A stretch of DNA of 64,000 bases from Microbulbifer agarilyticus (GTDB lineage: Bacteria; Pseudomonadota; Gammaproteobacteria; Pseudomonadales; Cellvibrionaceae). The notes beneath the pieces are model-generated. The model did no database searches. It saw nothing but the letters and a program-made list of their open reading frames with translations, and was not told where the DNA came from. Shown piece by piece: positions 7,865 to 16,881 of the stretch (positions are counted from its first letter, which is position 1; the number at the start of each line of letters is the position of its first letter). A program made the position numbers and the translations under genes. Location of the stretch: contig NZ_CP019650.1 of the NCBI RefSeq assembly GCF_001999945.1, positions 4,087,501 through 4,151,500 of the forward strand. The letters are read 5' to 3'.

Positions 7865-9625
7865 TTATTCACCCTGAGGGTTGTATACCCAAAGGGCATT
7901 GTTGACGTGGTTGCTGGTGTCTTCGCCAATCAGAACGCGACCGTCGTCGAGCACTTCGATATTGTCCGGGTTGGCAATGGCATCCACGGCACAACGGTTT
8001 TCTGCATCGCCATCGTAAGCGCCACCGACAACCACAGGTTCCATGCGAATCGTGTCGAAGTCCGCCTGCAGACCGAGGCGATAAACCACACCACACTTAT
8101 TGGCATCAACCTGAATATCCCCTTCGCCGTCGGACATGGCGCGATCAACAGAAGACATGGCGACATACATGTACGGAATGCTGTTGTCCGCAGCACCGTT
8201 CAGGTTGATATTGATCCCTTCCATCTTGTTGAACTCGACGGTAGCACCCATGGCTTCGGCGGTGCGCAGAGTTTCGAGGAAGGCGGCGCGGCTGTCGGCC
8301 GCGGTGCCGGCAGCGTAATCTGCAATTTCCGCATCGGAGATATAGCTGGTTTCCCCCTCGACATAGTCGGTGCGATCAATGCCATCGTATTCGGCAATCC
8401 AGCTTTCCAGTTCAGCATTACTGGCATGACCGAGCTCAATCCAGCTGATATCGAAACCAGCCTTAGCAGGATCGGCCGTCGCATCCTGTACCACCTTGGC
8501 GGCATACAGTGTGCCTGCACCCAGGTCACCGACCGTATCGGCAACAAATTTAAAGAAGCCCTTGCTGCTGCCATCGTCGGTGAGATAAACGGTTTTACGA
8601 TCTGGCATCACCACCGGATTTTCGTGAGCCATACGGCCCAAGGTGAACAACTTCACCGGAACCGGTGCTTCGCTCGTAGGCTCGGTGATTTCCACGATGT
8701 AACCGTAGCGGTATGGGTTCGGGTATTCACCACCCAGGTAGTCAGTAATCAGGTCGATATCCGCATTGTTCGGATAGCCAGTGGAATAGTTCGGGTTGTT
8801 CCAGTTGACCGCGTTTTCCGCTTCGTAGTTTTCTTCGGAAGTCAACGGCGTGCCCCAGGGAGAAACACTACCGAAACAGTTAATCAACGTTCCTTTCACG
8901 GCCGAGAAGTCCACGTGGGCCGCGCCGGTTACATTCCAGCTACCATCGTCCTGGCGCTGCAGGCTGACACGGTTCATCGCACCGGGGCGATCTTCCCAAG
9001 CCACATACAGCATACCTTCGCTGCCGTCGGCATTGGTGGGAATAAACGCGTTAAAATCTGGGTTCTGAGATTGCTTCAGGGACATTGTTTCGGCACCGTT
9101 CACGATGGCACCAAAACCAAATGGCAGTGCGCCGGCGAAGGTATCGCCACTGCGGCCCAGTACCTGATAATCGCCGGTGGCAACCTGTACTATCTGCGCC
9201 TCAGCTGAATCGGAGGCGGGTACCGGCAGTGACTCCAGACGTGGATCAAGATTATCGATATCCACGCCCGTCCATGCACCTACCGCAGCGTCATTCCAAC
9301 CGTTCGGCAAGGTGTCCGAAGGGTGCTGAACGTTAAAAAACACTTCGCCATTATCGGTTTTAAAAACGCCGGTTACTTCCGAGCCCAGTGGCAGAGTTGC
9401 AACACGAGTCAATGCCGGTACAGCGGTAAGATCTTTACCGTCAGTACCATCTACGCCATCATTTCCGTCGACACCGTCAATTCCATCCGCGCCATCTACA
9501 CCATCAACGCCATCAGTACCGGTCAAGCCGTTAGAACCATCGTCGGCACAACCGCCCACCAGCAGCGCGCCCAGTACGGCGATTGCCAACATATTTTTCT
9601 TGAAAAGTGATTCACCCAATTGCAT
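7865..9625 (-). CDS. PhoX-like (DUF839) lipoprotein with collagen-like linker
   Basis: This 586-residue predicted lipoprotein has a signal peptide with lipobox LVGGC (Cys26) and then an Asp-rich collagen-like tract of Gly-x-Asp triplets (about residues 36-65, GTDGVDGVDGADGIDG and onward). The large domain matches the DUF839/PhoX beta-propeller family: NCFGSVSPWGTPLTSEEN, YGYIVEI, MAHENPVV, VYLTDDGSSKGFFKFV and, near the C-terminus, NPDNIEVLDDGRVLIGED. PhoX proteins are calcium/iron-dependent alkaline phosphatases, usually exported by Tat. This one has a lipoprotein signal without a twin-Arg motif, so phosphatase activity is an inference. A di-haem lipoprotein gene lies upstream on the same strand. 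Confidence 0.8.
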   Translation of the reverse strand: MQLGESLFKKNMLAIAVLGALLVGGCADDGSNGLTGTDGVDGVDGADGIDGVDGNDGVDGTDGKDLTAVPALTRVATLPLGSEVTGVFKTDNGEVFFNVQHPSDTLPNGWNDAAVGAWTGVDIDNLDPRLESLPVPASDSAEAQIVQVATGDYQVLGRSGDTFAGALPFGFGAIVNGAETMSLKQSQNPDFNAFIPTNADGSEGMLYVAWEDRPGAMNRVSLQRQDDGSWNVTGAAHVDFSAVKGTLINCFGSVSPWGTPLTSEENYEAENAVNWNNPNYSTGYPNNADIDLITDYLGGEYPNPYRYGYIVEITEPTSEAPVPVKLFTLGRMAHENPVVMPDRKTVYLTDDGSSKGFFKFVADTVGDLGAGTLYAAKVVQDATADPAKAGFDISWIELGHASNAELESWIAEYDGIDRTDYVEGETSYISDAEIADYAAGTAADSRAAFLETLRTAEAMGATVEFNKMEGININLNGAADNSIPYMYVAMSSVDRAMSDGEGDIQVDANKCGVVYRLGLQADFDTIRMEPVVVGGAYDGDAENRCAVDAIANPDNIEVLDDGRVLIGEDTSNHVNNALWVYNPQGE

Positions 9626-9771
9626 GGTCTGCCCCCGTATAAGACTGAATAGAAAGCGCCAACAGAACGCTGGAGCTTGCGCACAGTTTCCACGGCAATA
9701 ATGATGCTCTATCGGTTTTTGAATGAATTTTTCGCGAAAAATTTATTGCTATTCACTTACTGAAAAAAGAA

Positions 9772-11469
9772 TTACTGCTCTGTATGTGCAACACTGTTTT
9801 GTGTTGCACTCCAGTCAAGGCGCATATCCCAGCCGAAGAACCGGTACTCAGCATCGAGCGGCGGCGTTGAGTCTTCGACTTGCCTGTGGACATTGTTCGC
9901 AGGCAACCAGGTCGCATCGCGCCCCTGCACGAAACTTTGGTGACGCACGATATGACTGTAAGCCTTATTCATCGCCAATGCGCGTTCGCGAGAGGGTGTA
10001 ATCAGCGTATACACATCTGCAGCCTGCACCGCAGCTTCCTTTACACTGCCATCGCTGTTGTACCAGCGCTGCAGCATTTCGGGGTTTTCCCGGAATTCAC
10101 TGCCTCCTCCTACACGTTTTAAGTACTGGAGAATTTCACCCTCGTGCTGATTAACGCTCGGCGCATCTGTCATACCGCGCAGATTGATATATCCCCATCC
10201 TTCCGGGCCTGTCACCTTGCGTGAAAACGCAAACGTCTGATCGATGGTGGTACCGATCGCAGCGTGGCAGCCCATGCAGAACAGCATTTCCTCGCGCGTC
10301 TGTGGCCGCAATGCGCCTTGGTAATCTTCAATAAATCCCGTCAGCAACCAGCCCATACCGTTTTCACGGCCTTTGTCGCCGTGATCGACATAGTAGGGGA
10401 GCTCACCCAATACCTTTTCTTTGCGTTCGGTACGGTAGCGGTTATCCAGATCCGACGCAGTCAGTTCGCGAATCTTCTGCATATAACGCAATTCTTTCAT
10501 GCGCCGGGGCACACTGATGTTGCCCTGCGTATCCACCCCGACATAACGCACCGAGTGAATAAACTCCGTGCCCTTGGGAAATTGTTGGTTAAGTACCGCA
10601 ATCTCTTTTGCATCGCCAAAGAAATGGCTTTGCGGTGCCAACCACTGTGTCTCGGCGCGCAGTTGACCATCGCCGTCGAGGTCACGACCGTGCAGCTGCT
10701 CATCTGAGGGGTGAATGCGCATACGCGGCAGCTGTTTGATACTGAGTTCGGCGAGCGCCAGATTGAGCTGATAGACCGCACGCGAGAACTTGCCATCCAC
10801 CTGACGGAATTTTTCTGGCAAGCGGATCGCTACATCATCGGTATTGCCGTTGGTGGGCCAGAAGGTGCTGGGCAGTGGCTTGTAATTGAAAGCCACCCAA
10901 CCACTGCCATCGCGCGCAAAACCTTGTTTATCAAAAGCCGCGGCAGCCAAATCAAAATTGGCGAGATCCGGTACAAAGCCTTCCCAACCCTGTTTTTGCA
11001 ATCGCGCTGGCAATGCCTGGTAATTGTCCTGATTGGTATAGGCAACAATGGCTTCATCACTGACCTGCGCGAGCCATTCACTGCGGTCGACAAACAGATT
11101 GGCCCAGTGATTTTTCAAACCCTCGTCGGAAAACAGGTAGCTCCCCTGGATGCCGCCGTCGTCGAGCATATTCATACGCGGCTGCTCGGGATTGCGCGGA
11201 TACACCTGATGGCACACATAACAGGGATTATGCCGACCCTCGGTCTTGGTGTAACACATGGGTGGCACTGGCGCTTCCGGATTGGCTTCGTGTGTGCCCA
11301 TCTCGGGCAGACGCTGGTCGAGCGCGACCGTCGGTAGCAGTGCGGCCGATACCCCGTCAATCGCTCCCAAAGATTCTTCAGCAGAATCCGACTGATCCTG
11401 CTGGCACCCGAGCAGCAAGCACAGGCTGAGCGTCCAGAAAAGGCGGCGGCTAAAAAGCGATAACAACAT
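9772..11469 (-). CDS. Di-haem c-type cytochrome-like lipoprotein
   Basis: This 565-residue protein has a signal peptide with lipobox LLLGC (Cys22) and two CxxCH haem-binding motifs: CYVCH at residues 83-87 and CMGCH about 320 residues later. An EF-hand-like acidic patch, GRDLDGDGQLRAE, lies between them. I do not recognise a named family. The wide spacing resembles large periplasmic di-haem proteins rather than a compact cytochrome c. ATG 11469 is preferred over GTG 11478 because the signal peptide then starts normally; no strong ribosome site is seen. It lies 146 bp upstream of the phoX-like gene on the same strand, so the two may form an outer-membrane-associated redox/phosphatase pair (inference). 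Confidence 0.7.
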   Translation of the reverse strand: MLLSLFSRRLFWTLSLCLLLGCQQDQSDSAEESLGAIDGVSAALLPTVALDQRLPEMGTHEANPEAPVPPMCYTKTEGRHNPCYVCHQVYPRNPEQPRMNMLDDGGIQGSYLFSDEGLKNHWANLFVDRSEWLAQVSDEAIVAYTNQDNYQALPARLQKQGWEGFVPDLANFDLAAAAFDKQGFARDGSGWVAFNYKPLPSTFWPTNGNTDDVAIRLPEKFRQVDGKFSRAVYQLNLALAELSIKQLPRMRIHPSDEQLHGRDLDGDGQLRAETQWLAPQSHFFGDAKEIAVLNQQFPKGTEFIHSVRYVGVDTQGNISVPRRMKELRYMQKIRELTASDLDNRYRTERKEKVLGELPYYVDHGDKGRENGMGWLLTGFIEDYQGALRPQTREEMLFCMGCHAAIGTTIDQTFAFSRKVTGPEGWGYINLRGMTDAPSVNQHEGEILQYLKRVGGGSEFRENPEMLQRWYNSDGSVKEAAVQAADVYTLITPSRERALAMNKAYSHIVRHQSFVQGRDATWLPANNVHRQVEDSTPPLDAEYRFFGWDMRLDWSATQNSVAHTEQ

Positions 11470-11814
11470 GGTGTACACCGTGATCGTGAAATGTTCCTTT
11501 GCACGACCCTAGCGTCACCCTGTGACAGAAGAATGAAACGGCACCCCCCGGCAGTCCGCCTAAATGCTCCACGCATATTCATCCTGCGAATACACATAAA
11601 TCATTAAAACTATTTCATCTGTAACCAATTTTGGAGGTAGTATTAGTAAACCTATTTTGGAATGTCCGGTTTTGACCACTATGGACGGATGGTCATCCCA
11701 ATAAATTCCCTATAGGCGCGCAAACTGCCCCACAATAAAATCAATACAGCTGCGGTAACCCGCGCCCGCTTGCAGAATACCGGGCGCTTTCAAGCACAAG
11801 AAGATGACACCCTG
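11470..11814. other. Divergent intergenic region, di-haem lipoprotein / malic enzyme
   Basis: No gene is visible in these 345 bp. It is more AT-rich than its surroundings and must hold promoters for both flanking genes. The only structured signal I see is the inverted repeat TGACCA (11673-11678) with TGGTCA (11690-11695), which could be an operator; I cannot assign its regulator. Confidence 0.5.
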
Positions 11815-13068
11815 ATGACCGACTCTCTACGCCAGGCAGCGCTCGATTACCATGCCTTGCCGACACCGGGCAAATTATCGGTGGAACTCACCACACCTGC
11901 AGAAACCCAGGAAGACCTCTCCCTCGCCTACAGCCCGGGAGTAGCGGAGCCGGTGCGCGAAATCGCCAAAGATCCGGAAGCCGCCTACCGCTATACCGGC
12001 AAGGGCAACCTGGTGGCGGTCATCTCCAACGGCACCGCCATCCTCGGCCTCGGCAACTTGGGCCCACTGGCCTCCAAGCCGGTGATGGAGGGCAAGTCGC
12101 TGCTGTTTAAACGTTTTGCGGATATCAATTCTGTGGATATTGAAGTGGAAGCACCGAGCCCCGAGCGGTTTATCGAAACCGTTGCGGCTATCGCCAACAC
12201 CTTCGGCGGCATCAACCTCGAAGACATCAAGGCGCCGGAGTGCTTCCAGATCGAAGAGGCACTGATCCAGCGCTGTTCGGTACCCATTTTCCACGACGAT
12301 CAGCACGGCACCGCGATTGTGACCGTTGCCGGCATGTTGAACGCACTGGAAATCCAGGGGAAAAACATCGAAGACGCGCGCATCGTGTGTTTGGGCGCCG
12401 GCGCCGCCGCCACTGCCTGCTGCAAGCTACTGTTGTGCGCGGGTGCCAAAAAAGAGCAGATCACTATGCTCGACAGCCGCGGGGTTATTCACTCCGGACG
12501 CAGTGATATCAACGCCTACAAGGGTGAGTGGGCACGGGATACCGAAATGCGCACCCTGGATGACGCCATTGAGGGTGCCGATGTATTCCTCGGCGTGTCC
12601 GGCCCAGACCTGCTGTCTGCGGATCAGCTGGCGCACATGGCCGACAAGCCGGTGGTGTTTGCCTGCTCCAACCCCAATCCGGAAATCGCCCCGGAGCTGG
12701 CGCACGCAACCCGCGACGACCTGATCATGGCCACCGGCCGCTCGGACTACCCGAACCAGGTAAACAACGTCCTGTGCTTCCCGTTTATCTTCCGCGGTGC
12801 ACTGGACGTGCGCGCTACCAGTATCAACGAGCACATGAAACTCGCGGCCATCGAGGCAATCCGCAAGCTGGCGCGGGAAGAAGTGCCGGAAGAGGTGCGC
12901 GCGGGCTACGGTGGTGTGGAAATGGCATTCGGCCCCTCCTACATCTTGCCGAAACCTACCGACCCCCGCCTGCTGCCGGAAGTGGCCGCAGCGGTGGCCA
13001 AGGCTGCGGTAGATAGCGGTGCCGCGCGCCTGCCCTACCCGGAGCATTACCCGCTTAAGCCGTTGTAG
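11815..13068 (+). CDS. NADP-type malic enzyme, short form without phosphotransacetylase domain
   Basis: It catalyses oxidative decarboxylation of malate to pyruvate. The 417 residues show the malic enzyme N-domain (LSLAYSPGVAEPVREIA), the catalytic/metal region (LEDIKAPECFQIEE and FHDDQHGTAIV), a Rossmann motif (VCLGAGAAATACC) and SNPNPEI. The proteobacterial MaeB type carries an extra C-terminal phosphotransacetylase-like domain of about 330 residues, which is absent here. The start is ATG 11815 (MTDSLRQAALDYHALP); the upstream extension to 11770 lacks similarity. The cofactor preference cannot be read confidently. The gene appears monocistronic. Confidence 0.9.
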   Translation: MTDSLRQAALDYHALPTPGKLSVELTTPAETQEDLSLAYSPGVAEPVREIAKDPEAAYRYTGKGNLVAVISNGTAILGLGNLGPLASKPVMEGKSLLFKRFADINSVDIEVEAPSPERFIETVAAIANTFGGINLEDIKAPECFQIEEALIQRCSVPIFHDDQHGTAIVTVAGMLNALEIQGKNIEDARIVCLGAGAAATACCKLLLCAGAKKEQITMLDSRGVIHSGRSDINAYKGEWARDTEMRTLDDAIEGADVFLGVSGPDLLSADQLAHMADKPVVFACSNPNPEIAPELAHATRDDLIMATGRSDYPNQVNNVLCFPFIFRGALDVRATSINEHMKLAAIEAIRKLAREEVPEEVRAGYGGVEMAFGPSYILPKPTDPRLLPEVAAAVAKAAVDSGAARLPYPEHYPLKPL

Positions 13069-13110
13069 ATCCTGTCGATTCTGCCTTTAACGACCCTATA
13101 TCGAACCTGT

Positions 13111-13148
13111 CCCGGTAGCGGTGGCGCTACCGGGTACGGATCTCCTTC
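13111..13148 (+). repeat. Hairpin, possible collapsed copy of the 120-bp element
   Basis: The stem is CCCGGTAGC (13111-13119), loop GGTGGC, GCTACCGGG (13126-13134), then TACGGATCTCCTTC ending at 13148. The order GGTGGCG, CTACCGGGTAC, CCTTC is the same as the outer boxes of the full elements (compare the copy at 28706), but the core and inner hairpin are missing. It may instead simply be the malic enzyme terminator, although no T-tract follows. Confidence 0.35.
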
Positions 13149-13218
13149 ACCAGTCCTTGAGCCTCCCCCCGCGCACCGCTACACTGGCTCCAACGTCTGA
13201 GCAGAGTTACCCCACCGC

Positions 13219-13596
13219 ATGAGTCATGTCTATGTGCTGACCAATCAGCACCAGCAGTTTTTAAGTAAAGGCAACGATTGGATTGACGGCCGCGAGCACA
13301 CCAAGCTGTTCCGCACCGAACATAAGGACGTCGCCATCAATCAGATGTTCGAGGCCAACACCCGCGACGTTTCCCTGCGCATCGAGCTGCTGGAATGCAA
13401 GCTGGACACCAAGCGCCATCCGGTTGTACCTGAGGACGCGCTCAGCGAAGCGCCTCTTGAGGCCGACGTCAATGCCAATACTCAAACAGCACCGACAAGT
13501 GACGAAGCAACAGAAGCTGCGGACTCCGCAGTGGACGCCGCGACTACTCTGGAAAGCAGCGAGTCGCCCTCCGAACCTGTTGCCGGACAGGCCTGA
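13219..13596 (+). CDS. Conserved-looking hypothetical protein, acidic C-terminus
   Basis: This 125-residue protein is not recognised. The first 70 residues look folded (MSHVYVLTNQHQQFLSKGND, then WIDGREHTKLFRTEHKDVAI). The remainder is a low-complexity Ala/Glu/Ser/Asp-rich tail. No signal peptide, transmembrane segment or cysteine cluster is seen. It lies between malic enzyme and gshA on the same strand with ordinary GC-rich codon use, so it is probably real. Confidence 0.55.
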   Translation: MSHVYVLTNQHQQFLSKGNDWIDGREHTKLFRTEHKDVAINQMFEANTRDVSLRIELLECKLDTKRHPVVPEDALSEAPLEADVNANTQTAPTSDEATEAADSAVDAATTLESSESPSEPVAGQA

Positions 13597-13766
13597 TCCA
13601 GCGCTCTGAAATACCCCGCCAGGCGAGCACCGAAGAGAATGCCTCGGGTTTGCCGCTTGAGATCACCGGGGATGCCCCCATTTAAGCCGGACGCCGTTTG
13701 GCGGATTCATCCGCGCGTCACAGTAAGCGCACTTGGTATGCAGCCGGCAGCCCACAGGAGATACCC

Positions 13767-15356
13767 TTGCCCACGTTCAATCTGGCCGAACTGGCCAAGC
13801 CGGAAGGCTTAGACCTGCTCAAGGGCATTCGCCGCGGTATTGAAAAGGAAGGCCTGCGGGTCACCCCGGAAGGCGAGCTGGCACAGACAGACCACCCGCA
13901 AGGGCTCGGCTCCGCACTCAGCCACGAGTGCATCACCACCGATTTCTCTGAAGCGCTGCTGGAATTTATTACACCGCCGGTCGCCACGCCCGAACAGGCT
14001 CTGGAAAAACTCGACCAGATCCACCGTTTCACCTACAGCCAGATCGGCGACGAGCGCCTGTGGGTCAACAGCATGCCCGGTCGTATTGGCCGCGACGAAG
14101 ATATTCCAGTCGCGCGCTATGGCAGCTCCTACAGCGGCACCATGAAAACCATTTACCGCCTTGGGCTGGGCCTGCGCTACGGCCGCGCCATGCAGACCAT
14201 CGCCGGTATCCATTACAACTTTTCCCTGCCGGATACCTTCTGGCAGTGGTTACAGGCCAGAGAAAACAGCAGTGAGTCACTGCAGGATTTTAAGACCCGC
14301 CGCTACTTCGACCTGATCCGCAACTTCCGCCGCCACTATTGGCTGCTGATCCACCTGTTTGGCGCGGCGCCGGCGGTGTGCGGCACCTTCGTGCAGGATC
14401 GCGAGCACAAGCTGCAGCCCTTCGACGGCGACGGTCGCAGCCTGTACGCACCGAACTCAACTTCCCTGCGCATGGGCGACCTGGGTTACACCAGCGACGC
14501 GCAGAAGTCCCTGATCGTCTGTTACAACGATCTGCCGAGCTACCTGTCCACCCTGTGTGCCGCCATCTCCAAACCCTATCCGGCCTACCACGAGCTGGGG
14601 GTCAAGAATGCCGAGGGCCACTACCAGCAGCTCTCCACCGGCCTGCTGCAAATCGAAAATGAGTTCTACTCACCGATCCGCCCGAAAAACCCTGCCGGCA
14701 TGGGCGAGACTGCACTCTCGGCACTGGACGCGCGCGGGGTGGAATACATTGAAGTGCGCTGTCTGGACCTGAACCCGTTTGTGCCGCTGGGCATCGAAGC
14801 ACCGCAAATGCGCTTCCTCGATGCGTTCCTGCTGCACTGCCTGCTGAGCGACAGCCCGCAGACCGACGAAGCCGACTACCGGGCGGTACAGGAAAACCTG
14901 TCGCGCATCGTTTACCAGGGCCGCGACCCGCAAGTGCAACTTATCCACAACGGCAGCGAGCGCAAGCTGACCGACTGGGCCAACGAGCTACTCGACCAGA
15001 TTACGCCGCTGGCGGAACTGCTGGACAGCGCCTGGCAGAGCGAAGATTACGAGCGCGCGGTGGACGTACAGCGCGACAAGATTAGCGGCAAGACCCTCAC
15101 CCCGGCCGCGCACATGCTGGCGGAGATGCACGAACACGGGCAGACCTTCTTCCAGTGGGCAAAGGACAAAGCCGAACAGCACCGCGAGTATTTCATCGAC
15201 CGCCCACTGAGCGAGGAAGAGCAGTCCGAGTTCGAACGCCTGGCAGGAGAGTCGCGACAGAAACAAAAAGCCGTGGAAGACGCCGACACCGGGACCTTCG
15301 AAGACTTCCTCGGCAAGTACTATGCCCAGTATGTGTTCTGCCACAAAGACCTCTGA
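13767..15356 (+). CDS. gshA: Glutamate-cysteine ligase (proteobacterial type)
   Basis: GshA joins glutamate and cysteine using ATP, the first step of glutathione synthesis. The 529-residue product matches the gammaproteobacterial family (LLKGIRRGIEKEGLRVTPEG, ITTDFSEALLEFITPP, MPGRIGRDEDIPVARYGSS, GLRYGRAMQTIAGIHYNFS, VRCLDLNPFVPLGI). No ATG fits: the frame opens at TTG 13698, but TTG 13767 is preceded by AGGAG exactly 6 nt upstream and gives the usual N-terminus, so it is chosen. Rare TTG initiation may keep expression low. Its stop lies 6 bp before the acpH-like gene, so the two are probably co-transcribed. Confidence 0.95.
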   Translation: MPTFNLAELAKPEGLDLLKGIRRGIEKEGLRVTPEGELAQTDHPQGLGSALSHECITTDFSEALLEFITPPVATPEQALEKLDQIHRFTYSQIGDERLWVNSMPGRIGRDEDIPVARYGSSYSGTMKTIYRLGLGLRYGRAMQTIAGIHYNFSLPDTFWQWLQARENSSESLQDFKTRRYFDLIRNFRRHYWLLIHLFGAAPAVCGTFVQDREHKLQPFDGDGRSLYAPNSTSLRMGDLGYTSDAQKSLIVCYNDLPSYLSTLCAAISKPYPAYHELGVKNAEGHYQQLSTGLLQIENEFYSPIRPKNPAGMGETALSALDARGVEYIEVRCLDLNPFVPLGIEAPQMRFLDAFLLHCLLSDSPQTDEADYRAVQENLSRIVYQGRDPQVQLIHNGSERKLTDWANELLDQITPLAELLDSAWQSEDYERAVDVQRDKISGKTLTPAAHMLAEMHEHGQTFFQWAKDKAEQHREYFIDRPLSEEEQSEFERLAGESRQKQKAVEDADTGTFEDFLGKYYAQYVFCHKDL

Positions 15357-15362
15357 GCACCG

Positions 15363-15953
15363 ATGAATTACCTCGCCCACCTGCTGCTCTCCGGCCCGGA
15401 TCCGGACTGGCAACTGGGCGGTTTACTCGGGGACTTTGTCAAAGGCCCGCTCACCGGCGCGCGGCCGCAATCCATTGAAGACGGCATGCGCCTGCACCGG
15501 CGCATCGACCTGCTGAGCGACCAGCACCCCGCCTTCCTGAGCGCGCTCACGCGCCTCGGCCCCGAGTGGCGACGCCTGGGCGGCATCGCGCTGGATATCT
15601 GGTTCGACCACCTGCTCGCCAACAGCTGGGAGCAGTGGCATCCCCACCCCCTGGAAACCTTTTCCCAAGAATGCTGGTCCAACTTCCGCGAGCGCCAGCA
15701 GTGGATCCCGGAAAACGCACAAACGTTTATTCAGCGCGCCGAGCAATTTAAACTGCTCCCCGGCTACCGCGAGGTCGACGTGATTCAACGCACCCTCGAA
15801 CGGGTCGGTCAGCGTCTGCGACGCCCGCAACCCCTGGTTGACATGCTGCCCCTGCTGGAGCGCGATCGCCGCGCACTGGAGCAGGAGTTTCAACAGCTGT
15901 TTGCCGACCTGAGCCAACAGGCCGAACGTTTCCGCCAACAAATTAGCGAATAA
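15363..15953 (+). CDS. acpH: Acyl carrier protein phosphodiesterase (AcpH/DUF479)
   Basis: AcpH removes the 4'-phosphopantetheine arm from holo-acyl carrier protein, an HD-domain-like metal-dependent reaction in the cytoplasm. The 196 residues begin MNYLAHLLLSGPDPDWQLGG, followed by LLGDFVKG, IEDGMRLHRRIDLLSDQHP and DIWFDHLLANSW, all typical of the family, including the conserved His/Asp positions. It follows gshA by 6 bp and precedes dsbB by 15 bp, suggesting one transcript. Confidence 0.9.
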   Translation: MNYLAHLLLSGPDPDWQLGGLLGDFVKGPLTGARPQSIEDGMRLHRRIDLLSDQHPAFLSALTRLGPEWRRLGGIALDIWFDHLLANSWEQWHPHPLETFSQECWSNFRERQQWIPENAQTFIQRAEQFKLLPGYREVDVIQRTLERVGQRLRRPQPLVDMLPLLERDRRALEQEFQQLFADLSQQAERFRQQISE

Positions 15954-15968
15954 ATTCCGGAAGACACC

Positions 15969-16460
15969 ATGACCCTGCCAAGCCCGCGCACCACGTTTTT
16001 ACTGATGTTCCTCGCCGTGATCTTCGTACTCGGTGTGGCCTTCTATATGGAATACGCAATGGGCCTCGAACCCTGCCCACTGTGTATTACCCAGCGGGTA
16101 ATGTTCCTCGGTGTCGGCATCACTTCGCTGATTGCCTTCCTGCACAACCCTTCCAGCATCGGCCGCCGCATTTACGGATTCGTCGTCTCCCTGTGGGCAC
16201 TGGGCGGCCTCTACTTCTCCGGCCGCCAACTGTGGCTGCAGAGCCTGCCGGAAGATGAAGTGCCGGCGTGTGGCCCAGGCATCAGCTACATGGTGGAAGT
16301 GTTCCCCATGGCTGAAGTGATCAAAACCCTGCTGACCGGCGACGGCAACTGCGCCGAGGTGCACTGGACCTTTCTCGGGCTGTCCATTCCCGGCTGGGCG
16401 GCGGTGGGCTTTGTGGGCCTGATCCTGTTTGGCCTGTGGCAGGCGTTCCGCAAGGGCTAA
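15969..16460 (+). CDS. dsbB: Disulfide bond formation protein DsbB
   Basis: DsbB is the inner-membrane quinone reductase that reoxidises periplasmic DsbA. The 163 residues have four transmembrane segments, the first periplasmic loop with EPCPLCITQR (redox pair Cys-Pro-Leu-Cys), and a second loop with the partner cysteines in ACGPGISYM and GDGNCAEVHW. Arg in the ITQR motif, which contacts quinone, is present. This is one of two DsbB-type proteins in the window (the other at 33834). Pseudomonas also keeps a dsbB homologue beside algQ/rsd. Confidence 0.95.
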   Translation: MTLPSPRTTFLLMFLAVIFVLGVAFYMEYAMGLEPCPLCITQRVMFLGVGITSLIAFLHNPSSIGRRIYGFVVSLWALGGLYFSGRQLWLQSLPEDEVPACGPGISYMVEVFPMAEVIKTLLTGDGNCAEVHWTFLGLSIPGWAAVGFVGLILFGLWQAFRKG

Positions 16461-16473
16461 TTGAACCTTCACC

Positions 16474-16881
16474 ATGCCCCCCAAATCGAAATCGTGGCCC
16501 GGCAAAGCACTGCACTGGTTGCTGGGCGCGGGACTACTGCTGACGTTTGACTTCGCCGGTCGCGCGCTGGCCGCAAGCTTGTCGCTATCGGTGCCCGGTC
16601 CGGTACTGGGAATGCTGCTGTTGCTACTAGCACTGATGCTGTACGGGCGCGTGCCCTATGGCCTGGGCATGGTCGCCGAACAGATACTGCGCTTGCTGGT
16701 ACTGATTTTCCTACCTGCCACTGTAGGCATCTATTTTCTGCGCGACCTCTCCGGCGGCGACTGGTTTGCACTGATCGCCGCGATGGTGATCGGCACACTG
16801 ATCAGCCTGACACTCACTGCACTGCTGCTAAACCATCTGATTCAGCGACGCACCCGCCGGCGAGGTAAGCATGGGCAGTGA
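16474..16881 (+). CDS. CidA/LrgA family holin-like protein
   Basis: This 135-residue membrane protein has four predicted helices and matches the LrgA/CidA family (DFAGRALAASLSLSVPGPVL, then GMLLLLLALM; LLRLLVLIFLPATVGIYFL). The family modulates murein hydrolase export and programmed lysis, and plant and bacterial relatives transport glycolate or pyruvate-like acids. A basic tail (QRRTRRRGKHGQ) ends the protein. It overlaps the lrgB-like gene by 11 bp, so the two are translationally coupled. Confidence 0.9.
   Translation: MPPKSKSWPGKALHWLLGAGLLLTFDFAGRALAASLSLSVPGPVLGMLLLLLALMLYGRVPYGLGMVAEQILRLLVLIFLPATVGIYFLRDLSGGDWFALIAAMVIGTLISLTLTALLLNHLIQRRTRRRGKHGQ

Noticed and set aside
7787..9208. 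473-codon plus-strand open frame
   Set aside because: It lies opposite the phoX-like gene, which has a signal peptide and family motifs; the antisense frame is a GC-bias shadow.
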